53,388 nt of DNA from positions 1-53,388 of the forward strand of contig JANYJH010000242.1 in assembly GCA_025361865.1 (NCBI GenBank), written 5' to 3'. Under the pieces are notes generated by a model. The model searched no databases. It was not told the DNA's origin and saw only the letters and a list, made by a program, of their open reading frames with translations. The DNA is from Phragmitibacter sp. GTDB lineage: Bacteria; Verrucomicrobiota; Verrucomicrobiia; Verrucomicrobiales; Verrucomicrobiaceae. Both the position numbers and the translations under genes were made by a program. Position 1 is the stretch's first letter, and each line of letters starts with the position of its first letter. Below, in pieces: positions 47,933-53,388 of the stretch.

Positions 47933-48292
47933 TTATCCTAGATACCCGGCTTTTTTGAGCCAGTCGGTTAACGCCTCGTTCACGATGTCTTGAACCGCAG
48001 CTCGTGATCTGCGCTGAATTTTCCTCTCTACGGAAGCGCGGAGAAGCGCGGCGCTTATGGCGGGTTCAACGCGTGTGTTGAGTCCCACCATCCCGAATTG
48101 CATCGGTGGTGGTGCGACACCTTCAATTGAAGGTGGAGGCACAAATTCTTGCTTTAATGCAGGTTGGTTCATGGGCTTTTTCTCCTTCTGCGTTTTGGGT
48201 TCACTCTTTGCCTTTTCGGGTTTGGGGGTGCCGTTGAGAAATGCCTCTTCATCCGGCGTCAGCCCCTCACCTAGAGTTCTGCGTTTAGCCAC
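47933..48292 (-). CDS. Ribbon-helix-helix-like partition partner
   Basis: This 119-residue protein has a charged, Pro/Lys-rich N-terminal half (PEKAKSEPKTQKEKK) and a C-terminal helical part GLNTRVEPAISAALLRASVERKIQRRSRAAVQDIVNEALTDWL that reads like a ribbon-helix-helix DNA-binding domain. Its start overlaps the end of the parA gene by 8 bases, the arrangement of ParA with a small centromere-binding protein on plasmids. The stop lies at the edge of the attachment region. Confidence 0.7.
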   Translation of the reverse strand: MAKRRTLGEGLTPDEEAFLNGTPKPEKAKSEPKTQKEKKPMNQPALKQEFVPPPSIEGVAPPPMQFGMVGLNTRVEPAISAALLRASVERKIQRRSRAAVQDIVNEALTDWLKKAGYLG

Positions 48293-48908
48293 GGGTCATC
48301 TCCTTCATGAGTTGCTGCATCTCATGTGAAGCGAGCAAGGATGTTGCGCCCATTCCCCAAACAACTTTCGCCTGACCTGCGGCGTCCGCGAAGCTTTGTC
48401 GTTGTGAGAGGCCGGACAACAATGGAATTCCAAGCTTGTTGGCAGCGCCAAGCATTTCGCGGCTCAAGCGCCCGCGTTTTTGAAGTTTATTCGGGATCAA
48501 TGCGCCCTTTGGAAGTCCTTTGCGGGACTTCTGCGCCTCGCGCAACAGGGCGACGGCTTTTGAAGCTGCACGGAGATCGAGAATGGACGGACCGCATGGA
48601 AGAAACACTTTGTCAGCACGAAGCATGATGGCCCGTGTGGTGGTTGAGAGTCCAGCGGGGCCGTCAATGACAATGTCATTCGCATCAGCCGCAAGTTTTG
48701 CGACTCGATGAATTATCTTCTCCGGGTCGGAAATCTCTTCGAGTGCGATTGGAAGATTGAGTTCGCGAATCCACTGCGAGGCGGATGATTGCGGATCGGC
48801 ATCAATGAAAATGACCGTGCGCTTTTTCTTGGTGAGCCATGCCGCCAGATGCACTGCAATCGTGGTCTTGCCGACACCGCCTTTGGAATTTGTGAGTCCG
48901 TAAATCAT
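48285..48908 (-). CDS. parA: ParA-family partition ATPase
   Basis: The start ATG 48908 (MIYGLTNSKGGVGKTT) gives 207 residues; a longer reading from 49076 lacks homology. The deviant Walker A is NSKGGVGKTTIAVHLAAWL, followed by FIDADPQSSASQWI and IVIDGPAGLSTTTRAI. Small ParA proteins of this size segregate plasmids and integrated elements together with an RHH partner, encoded here directly downstream. It points away from the replication origin at 49206-49482. No second chromosome-type parB is present in the window. Confidence 0.92.
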   Translation of the reverse strand: MIYGLTNSKGGVGKTTIAVHLAAWLTKKKRTVIFIDADPQSSASQWIRELNLPIALEEISDPEKIIHRVAKLAADANDIVIDGPAGLSTTTRAIMLRADKVFLPCGPSILDLRAASKAVALLREAQKSRKGLPKGALIPNKLQKRGRLSREMLGAANKLGIPLLSGLSQRQSFADAAGQAKVVWGMGATSLLASHEMQQLMKEMTRG

Positions 48909-49205
48909 CCCGGACAGAATAGAGCGGCAGAAATTTGAGTGACAGCAGGCGAAGCCTTTGCTAGACAAAACCCTGCGCTTTCTGCCTGGCCGTTGCAACA
49001 TTGCAACAACGCAATCTCGCTTGCGAGGTTCCTCGCAGGTCTGCAAAGGCAGTGCGTGTGATGTTCTCCTTCCCAAGCCGTGGCAGGCGAGCCTTTTCCT
49101 ATGGCTCGCTGCCTGCCAGCGGCGTTTAAGTGTTTATATACTTAAAGTTTAAGTAAGTTTCCGGAGCCGGAAAGGCACGGCCACCAAGGCTTTGAACGGG
49201 GTTCG
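48909..49205. promoter_or_regulatory. Region between parA and the iterons: operator, hairpin and AT-rich palindrome
   Basis: No gene is supported here. Upstream of parA, GTTGCAACATTGCAAC at 48992-49007 repeats TTGCAAC and could be a partition operator. A stem TGGCAGGCGAGCC (49081-49093) pairs with GGCTCGC-TG-CCTGCCA (49103-49118) with a two-base bulge. TACTTAAAGTTTAAGTA at 49139-49155 is a palindrome around a central G, and a third TTTAAGT lies at 49125-49131. That AT-rich block next to the iterons may be a DNA-unwinding or centromere site. Confidence 0.5.
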
Positions 49206-49482
49206 GGTCGCTGGCCCCACGATAATGAGTCGCTGACACCACGATATGGAAGTCGCTGGTCCCCCGATAGTTGGTCGTTGCCCCCCCGATATGGTCGTTG
49301 CGCCCACGATATTCAAAGGTCGCTGGAACGACGATAGCAAAAATATCACAGCAAAAGGGGGCAAAAGGTCGCTGGCCCCCCGAAGCGGAGGGGCAACACC
49401 CGCGATATTCAAGGGTTCTCGGAATGAGAACAGTAAATGTAGCACGGGAAACGGTGTCGAAGGTCGCTAGCCCCACGATATT
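49206..49482. repeat. Iteron array, plasmid-type replication origin
   Basis: Eight copies of a repeat near GGTCGCTGGCCCCACGATA occur in the same direction. The GTCG core starts at 49207, 49229, 49252, 49274, 49294, 49319, 49368 and 49463. The first six are spaced about 22 bases (20-25), roughly two helical turns. The most regular are copies 1, 2 and 8; copies 6 and 7 are degenerate. The array lies directly upstream of the replication initiator gene at 49516, the usual position for iterons bound by Rep. Confidence 0.88.
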
Positions 49483-49501
49483 GTTTTATTCGAATGGATA
49501 T

Positions 49502-49520
49502 GCTATGCCTTCGGCATGGC
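49502..49520 (+). promoter_or_regulatory. Hairpin covering the rep start codon
   Basis: GCTATGCC pairs with GGCATGGC through eight base pairs (one T-G) around a TTC loop. The rep ATG (49516-49518) is in the 3' arm. An unprocessed mRNA would fold the start codon into this stem, so translation of rep may be limited, a known way to control plasmid copy number. No Shine-Dalgarno stretch stands out upstream. Confidence 0.5.
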
Positions 49521-50691
49521 CAGAACAATCGAGGGCGGAATCAAAGAACATCAAGACATTGTGCGGTTTACCGCCTCCCCTGTTGATGTCGCGGCCAAAG
49601 ATCAAATCGACCTGATGTCGCGCAACTGGTTCAGCTTAACACCCGGCAGGAACGAGCCGATTGAACACGAATATCTGGATGCTAAAAGCGGCCTCAAAGA
49701 GACCGTCAGAATTACCGGCAGCTCTGAGCATGGGATTGCAACGATCTATGACCAAGACCTCTTGATTTTCGCAATATCACAATGGGTTGAGGCGAAACGA
49801 CTCGGGCTGGACCCGTCCCGCAGAGTCCATTTTACCCCCTATCAGTTTTTCGGCTGGCTCAATATCGCGCCGCACGGCACTGCCTATGCGAGGCTCAAAG
49901 ATGCACTGCACCGCCTGAAAATGACCAGTATTGAGACAACGATCCGTTCGGAGAAGGACAATCGCCGCAAGCACCGGATCAAGCAATTCTCCTGGATTTC
50001 AGAATGGGAAATCACCGAGGAGGAAGGCGAAGTTCGTGGTGTGGAGGTCGTTCTCGCCGAATGGCTCTTTGACAGCATCCGCGACTTTCATGTGCTGACG
50101 CTCGACAAGCGGTATTTTGAAATCCCCGGCACCGTGGAGCGATGGCTATATCTTTACGCCCGGAAGGCGACTGGCGGAGCCAACGGGGTGTGGCGCGAGA
50201 CGTTCAAGAACCTCTACAAGAAGTCGGCGTCTCAGCAGGAATACAAGCATTTCGCCAGCACGCTTCGTAAGTTGGTGCAGAAGGACAACCTGCCCGGCCT
50301 GAAGCTGGAAAAGGTGAGTTCAAGCCTTGGCAAGGACATGCTTCGGATGGAGCGCACGGAAAAGCGTCAAATCACCGACAGAAAGCCTGCCGTCGAAAAA
50401 GAAGCGCAAATCGCGTTGATTGAAAAGACCCCGCTTGAGGAAGCCTGGGAAAACGTGCTTGAAATCATGTCCAAGCACTTGAGCGAAGCCACAGCGAATT
50501 CTTGGCTCAAAGTGCTGCATCTGGTCGGCCAAGACGGCGACACCCTGACCTATCGCGCTCCGACGAAGTTCATTGCGGATCACGTTCAAAGTCATTTTGC
50601 GAGCAAGCTACGAACCGTTTGGCAGTCATTGGGTCATGACGTGAAGACGATCCGATTCGAGGCGAAAAACGCAAAGAAGACTGCGGCTTAG
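49516..50691 (+). CDS. Plasmid replication initiator RepA with C-terminal DnaA-N domain
   Basis: This 391-residue protein has a RepA-type (replication initiator protein A) body at residues about 30-280: VRFTASPVDVAAKDQIDLMSRNWFSL, YDQDLLIFAISQW, FTPYQFFGWLNIAPHGTAYARLKDALHRLKMTSIETTI (winged-helix), LTLDKRYFEIPGTVERWLYLYARK. Residues about 305-375 look like the DnaA N-terminal domain: LEEAWENVLEIMSKHLSEATANSWL, YRAPTKFIADHVQSHFASKL. DnaA-N contacts DnaB helicase. Its iterons lie just upstream. It is convergent with the toxin gene at 50688, overlapping by 4 bases. Confidence 0.85.
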   Translation: MARTIEGGIKEHQDIVRFTASPVDVAAKDQIDLMSRNWFSLTPGRNEPIEHEYLDAKSGLKETVRITGSSEHGIATIYDQDLLIFAISQWVEAKRLGLDPSRRVHFTPYQFFGWLNIAPHGTAYARLKDALHRLKMTSIETTIRSEKDNRRKHRIKQFSWISEWEITEEEGEVRGVEVVLAEWLFDSIRDFHVLTLDKRYFEIPGTVERWLYLYARKATGGANGVWRETFKNLYKKSASQQEYKHFASTLRKLVQKDNLPGLKLEKVSSSLGKDMLRMERTEKRQITDRKPAVEKEAQIALIEKTPLEEAWENVLEIMSKHLSEATANSWLKVLHLVGQDGDTLTYRAPTKFIADHVQSHFASKLRTVWQSLGHDVKTIRFEAKNAKKTAA

Positions 50692-51059
50692 GGTCTGAGA
50701 AAAATCACCCGGTTTGTCCAGTTCTTGGCATTTTCAAGTTTGAACAACTCTGCGAGCGCTCTTGCCAGTTTGCCAAAATCGTCCTGCGCAATAGTTTTTT
50801 CATCCACGAACACAACGCCCGCATGGGCACGTTCATCTTCCGCCCACTGGCGCAAGAGCGCCGGGATGGTGCGTAGATCGTAGGTGACAAGGGTCATCCC
50901 GGCATTCGTGGCCGCAGTTAAAACGTCATGGTCATCCACCGCCCGGTAAATTCCGTCCTGCCATGTGGTGACGGCCTCAATCACCATTTCAGGAACAAGC
51001 TTCAGGGCAGCAATGACAACCTTTGGCGAAAGCTGCTCGTCGAGAAGAAATTTAAGCAC
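50688..51059 (-). CDS. DUF5615 PIN-like toxin
   Basis: This 123-residue protein begins FLLDEQLSPKVVIAALK, with the conserved Asp-Glu pair of PIN-like DUF5615 nucleases, and continues VDDHDVLTAATNAGMTLVTYDLRTI, with further acidic residues. DUF5615 proteins are paired with DUF433 antitoxins, here encoded immediately upstream with an 8-base overlap. It probably is an RNase toxin for element maintenance. Confidence 0.85.
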   Translation of the reverse strand: MLKFLLDEQLSPKVVIAALKLVPEMVIEAVTTWQDGIYRAVDDHDVLTAATNAGMTLVTYDLRTIPALLRQWAEDERAHAGVVFVDEKTIAQDDFGKLARALAELFKLENAKNWTNRVIFLRP

Positions 51060-51498
51060 CCTTATTGCCCTTCCCCTGCGCGGCTAAATCGTAAAGCTCA
51101 ATGCCCGGCAAGAGACGTTTCAAGCCTTCAAAATCCATCGAATCACTGTCGGCAATGGCGAGGTCAATTTCCTCCTTGTGGGCCTGTGCATAATTGAGTG
51201 CTGCCTGGATGATGGGAAACGGCCTTTCGAGATGATTCGCCACTTCTGCGGCACCGCCGTTAAAACGACGTGCCAGTTGCTCGACCTGCCAGACGGCAAG
51301 CCTGCTTCCCTTCACATAAGCCTGGCGGCCAACGGAAGAGTCGCGGAATTCGATGTGCGGAAATTCACCGCATTCGAGCGCTTCATGGATGATGGTTGCG
51401 GCAACATCGCTTTCCGTGCGTCCAGAACGGCGGGCAAGCTTGTTGAGACGGAATTTATCTGATTCGGGAATGCGTGCGCTGACAACGGCAGTAGCCAT
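51052..51498 (-). CDS. DUF433-type antitoxin with N-terminal RHH part
   Basis: From ATG 51498 (MATAVVSARIPESDKFRLNKLARR) this is a 148-residue protein. The N-terminal 40 residues read like a ribbon-helix-helix, and the centre (VKGSRLAVWQVEQLARRFNGGAAEVANHL, then PFPIIQAALNYAQAHKEEID) matches DUF433. It lies just before and overlaps the DUF5615 toxin gene. ATG 51510 (MEVF) is an alternative start. The region 51511-51540 could bear an operator, but I see no clear palindrome. Confidence 0.8.
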   Translation of the reverse strand: MATAVVSARIPESDKFRLNKLARRSGRTESDVAATIIHEALECGEFPHIEFRDSSVGRQAYVKGSRLAVWQVEQLARRFNGGAAEVANHLERPFPIIQAALNYAQAHKEEIDLAIADSDSMDFEGLKRLLPGIELYDLAAQGKGNKGA

Positions 51499-51682
51499 AA
51501 AAACCTCCATGTATTTACGTTGTTTACATTGTAACAGATCTTGACAGCCAAGTCAAGGGTCTTCACTACAGGCAGCGCTTTAGGTTAAACGCCGTTCAAG
51601 CTCTTGAAATATATAGCCAAACAGGCTGCATCCTCAGCGCGAGAGAAGCTTTTTGAGGTTGGCGGCATCTTCATCGAATTCA

Positions 51683-51898
51683 TCAAAGACGAATATCAAG
51701 AAACGCACCGTGATCGTGAAGGAATTGCTCGGTTTCATTGAACTCCATGTCCAGCATTTCACTCACAAGCCCGCGTGAAAGTTCCCCTGCGCGGTAGCCT
51801 GCGAGCGCGAACATTTCCAAAGCGCGGCGTCCTGCTTGATCAGCATCAAGACGCAAACGTCGGGCGATGCGGTCGGGAATTTCCACTGTAAGGAACAT
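51683..51898 (-). CDS. UPF0175-like small protein (possible antitoxin)
   Basis: This 71-residue protein reads like UPF0175: TVEIPDRIARRLRLDADQAGRRALEMFALAGYRAGELSRGLVSEMLDM, then a helix and a short FLDIRL end. UPF0175 proteins are often antitoxins of PIN toxins. No PIN gene follows. Between its stop (51683) and the antitoxin gene (start 51498) lie about 185 bases with only a very short frame (about 29 residues near 51570-51665), so a toxin partner may have been lost. Confidence 0.65.
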   Translation of the reverse strand: MFLTVEIPDRIARRLRLDADQAGRRALEMFALAGYRAGELSRGLVSEMLDMEFNETEQFLHDHGAFLDIRL

Positions 51899-51944
51899 GA
51901 GGAAATCTTACTGGAAAACATCAACAGAAGCAAGGGCGGTGGAA

Positions 51945-52826
51945 TTACTCCCCACCTCTAGCACGGAAAAACTCCACTGCATCGTTCAATTCCGCCGTCT
52001 TCCGGTTGTTCTCATCGGAACCGTCGTTCGGGTCCGGGTGGCAGTTCTTGACCAGGGTGCGGTAGTTCTGCTCTGCTTGTTCCAGGGAAAACGGCGGCTC
52101 CATCTCAAGCAGAGCGGCGAAGCGCCGCTCCTGCAATTCCTCGGTGGCGCTCATGGTCCCGGCCCGCTGCTGTTTGACGTTCTGTTTGCGGGCGGCTTTG
52201 GGAGCCTCAACATCCGGGTTGTTCGCGGGAGCGTTGATCTGTTCCTCGGCTTCCTTGATCGCCTCAGTGCCGCGCTTCTTCTGTCGAATCCTGAACCAGT
52301 AGTTCAGGCATTCCTTGAAACAGAAGCATGGAGCGACCACGAACAGCCATGTCGAAAGATGCCGCTCCCGGAAAAGCAGCCGCAACGCGGCGGCGGCAAG
52401 CAGAACCAAACCCGGCTCAACCCAGATATGCCAGTTCATCTCAAGGCGGGCCGAGGGGAAGCTGCCTGCCAGCTGCATCAAGCGGATGGGGTAGGATGTG
52501 CCGGAATAGTATTCACGTTCCCCCTTCTCGTAGAGTTCACAGAAAAAGGCCCAGACAAAATTGACCAGGTAAAGCAGCACGGCCCCCATACCGTAGAGAC
52601 ACACGAGGCGATATTTCGGCCATACTCCCGGCTCGTTCCATGCGTAGATGAAGAATAGCACGAAAGCCCATGAGAACACGAAAAACACGCTCTTGGGGCG
52701 AAGATAGGTAAACCCAAAACTGTAGCGCAGAAAGACGATGGCGGTCATGGCGATGCAGTGAAGCACCGCGCTCAAGAACGGAATCCTCGCCAGTGGCGTG
52801 CTGGGCTGGGGCTGCCGGTCAATCAT
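51945..52826 (-). CDS. Membrane protein with a C-terminal J-like domain
   Basis: This 293-residue protein has four or five membrane helices in residues 15-175 (for example FLSAVLHCIAMTAIVFL, SVFFVFSWAFVLFFIYAW, LVCLYGMGAVLLYLVNFVWAFF). The C-terminal 60 residues read as a J domain: FSLEQAEQNYRTLVKNCHPDPNDGSDENNRKTAELNDAV, with HPD between the two helices. DnaJ-like proteins stimulate Hsp70. Its stop lies beyond, and it overlaps the coupling-protein gene by 4 bases, so the pair is translated together. The link suggests a conjugation role, but none is shown. Confidence 0.7.
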   Translation of the reverse strand: MIDRQPQPSTPLARIPFLSAVLHCIAMTAIVFLRYSFGFTYLRPKSVFFVFSWAFVLFFIYAWNEPGVWPKYRLVCLYGMGAVLLYLVNFVWAFFCELYEKGEREYYSGTSYPIRLMQLAGSFPSARLEMNWHIWVEPGLVLLAAAALRLLFRERHLSTWLFVVAPCFCFKECLNYWFRIRQKKRGTEAIKEAEEQINAPANNPDVEAPKAARKQNVKQQRAGTMSATEELQERRFAALLEMEPPFSLEQAEQNYRTLVKNCHPDPNDGSDENNRKTAELNDAVEFFRARGGE

Positions 52827-53388
52827 TTGGCAGCGTCCTTCTTATAAACCTGCTGGAAGACGTGCCGCATGAAGTTCTGCGGTGTCTTCTTGTCCTTGCC
52901 GGGCACAAGCCAGCGGCGTCCGCCCTGAAAAATCACCGAATCCACCTGCAAGTCGCATTCGGCCCCGCCGCTGCGCAGCATGGTGAACTCCTGCGGTTGC
53001 ACGGTGTATTCATAGGTCATGGTGCCGCCCGCGCTCTGGTTCATGCTTCCGGCCCCGCCGCGCGGCCCCTGGCCTTCGGAAAGTCCGGCGTTGGCTTGAA
53101 CCTGCCGGATGCGCCCGATGGATTCCGCCGCCCAATTGTTCGTGGTCGGATCACCGTTGGCATGAAAAATTTTGGTTTGCAGGTTACCTAAAAACACATC
53201 GGCTTCGGCGCGGGAGTTGGCCCCGCTGAACGTGGCATGGTAACTCGGCAGATTTTGCGTGAGGTAAACGGTGCAGGCGCGCGAACTGCGGGCCGTGCTC
53301 TGGAAGAGAGCATCGTAGGAATTGACGAAAAACTGTGATTCGTCCGCCCACAGGAAAACCGGGCGCACTGTGGCCTCGGCGTGTTCAC
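52823..53388 (-). CDS. Type IV coupling protein (VirD4/TraD-like), C-terminal part, truncated by window end
   Basis: The reading frame is open to base 53388; the N-terminal part with Walker A is outside. The visible C-terminus has a Walker B RPVFLWADESQFFV and downstream VYLTQNLPSYHATFSGA, matching motifs of VirD4/TraG coupling ATPases that pull DNA to the type IV secretion channel. After this come FLGNLQTKIFHANGD and a Gly/Ser-rich loop. The stop is at 52823, overlapping the J-domain gene. It is the best evidence that the right part is a conjugative element. Confidence 0.82.
   Translation of the reverse strand, partial: EHAEATVRPVFLWADESQFFVNSYDALFQSTARSSRACTVYLTQNLPSYHATFSGANSRAEADVFLGNLQTKIFHANGDPTTNNWAAESIGRIRQVQANAGLSEGQGPRGGAGSMNQSAGGTMTYEYTVQPQEFTMLRSGGAECDLQVDSVIFQGGRRWLVPGKDKKTPQNFMRHVFQQVYKKDAAK

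Noticed and set aside
49126-49476. Minus-strand coding frames across the iterons
   Set aside because: They contain repeated YRGAS-like peptides that simply translate the iterons.

Overview
The window looks like one contig from a Verrucomicrobiota bacterium, most likely of the Verrucomicrobiaceae/Prosthecobacter kind. The evidence is a complete four-gene Verru_Chthon pseudopilin cassette, a PVC-type dehydrogenase/cytochrome c fusion, a fused SecDF, a ClpS-DUF2017 pair and many ThuA/LamG/sialate-esterase type secreted proteins. All taxonomic and family calls come from reading motifs; no database search was run.

Layout. 1-8765: a plus-strand run of secreted carbohydrate-related genes (alpha/beta-hydrolase-like protein, ThuA protein, sialate O-acetylesterase, glycoside-hydrolase-like protein, PVC dehydrogenase-cytochrome), ending in a LamG remnant. 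The first 75 bases are an exact inverted copy of 161-235, so the left end is probably a fold-back artefact. 8849-15423: the minus-strand cassette vccA-B-C-D, divergent from an octahaem cytochrome with HEAT/TPR repeats (15592-17925). 17955-24929: a minus-strand run ruvA, ydbH-like AsmA protein, a YnbE-YdbL fusion lipoprotein, an amidase and lpdA. 25079-32335: small secreted and unknown genes, a lone nuoA, then fabG-like, tgt, yajC and secDF. 32426-35610: a LamG/DUF1080-like protein, the SRP RNA and an envelope operon of two sister coiled-coil proteins plus a lipoprotein. 35675-38726: cysH-cysD-cysN. 38971-43315: clpS, DUF2017, a HAD phosphatase, a polytopic membrane protein and an OmpA-family protein. 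43444-47669: RNase P RNA, a probable split-MnmC pair (FAD oxidoreductase plus MnmM), an unknown gene and a ferritin-like protein.

At 47720 a tRNA-Arg(UCU) gene begins but stops matching a tRNA just after the anticodon loop. From there to the right end the DNA is plasmid-like: a possible attachment region, a ParA/RHH partition pair, an iteron origin, a RepA initiator with a C-terminal DnaA-N domain, toxin-antitoxin genes, a membrane J-domain protein and the C-terminal part of a VirD4-type coupling protein running off the window. I read this as an integrated conjugative element with plasmid-style replication, although a chimeric join cannot be excluded.

Three themes stand out: envelope assembly and lipid transport (ydbH/ynbE-ydbL, SecDF/YajC, OmpA, coiled-coil operon, pseudopilins); tRNA biology (tgt, the MnmC-like pair, rnpB, the interrupted tRNA-Arg); and recurrent intergenic palindromes, one family of which lies just upstream of three plus-strand genes.
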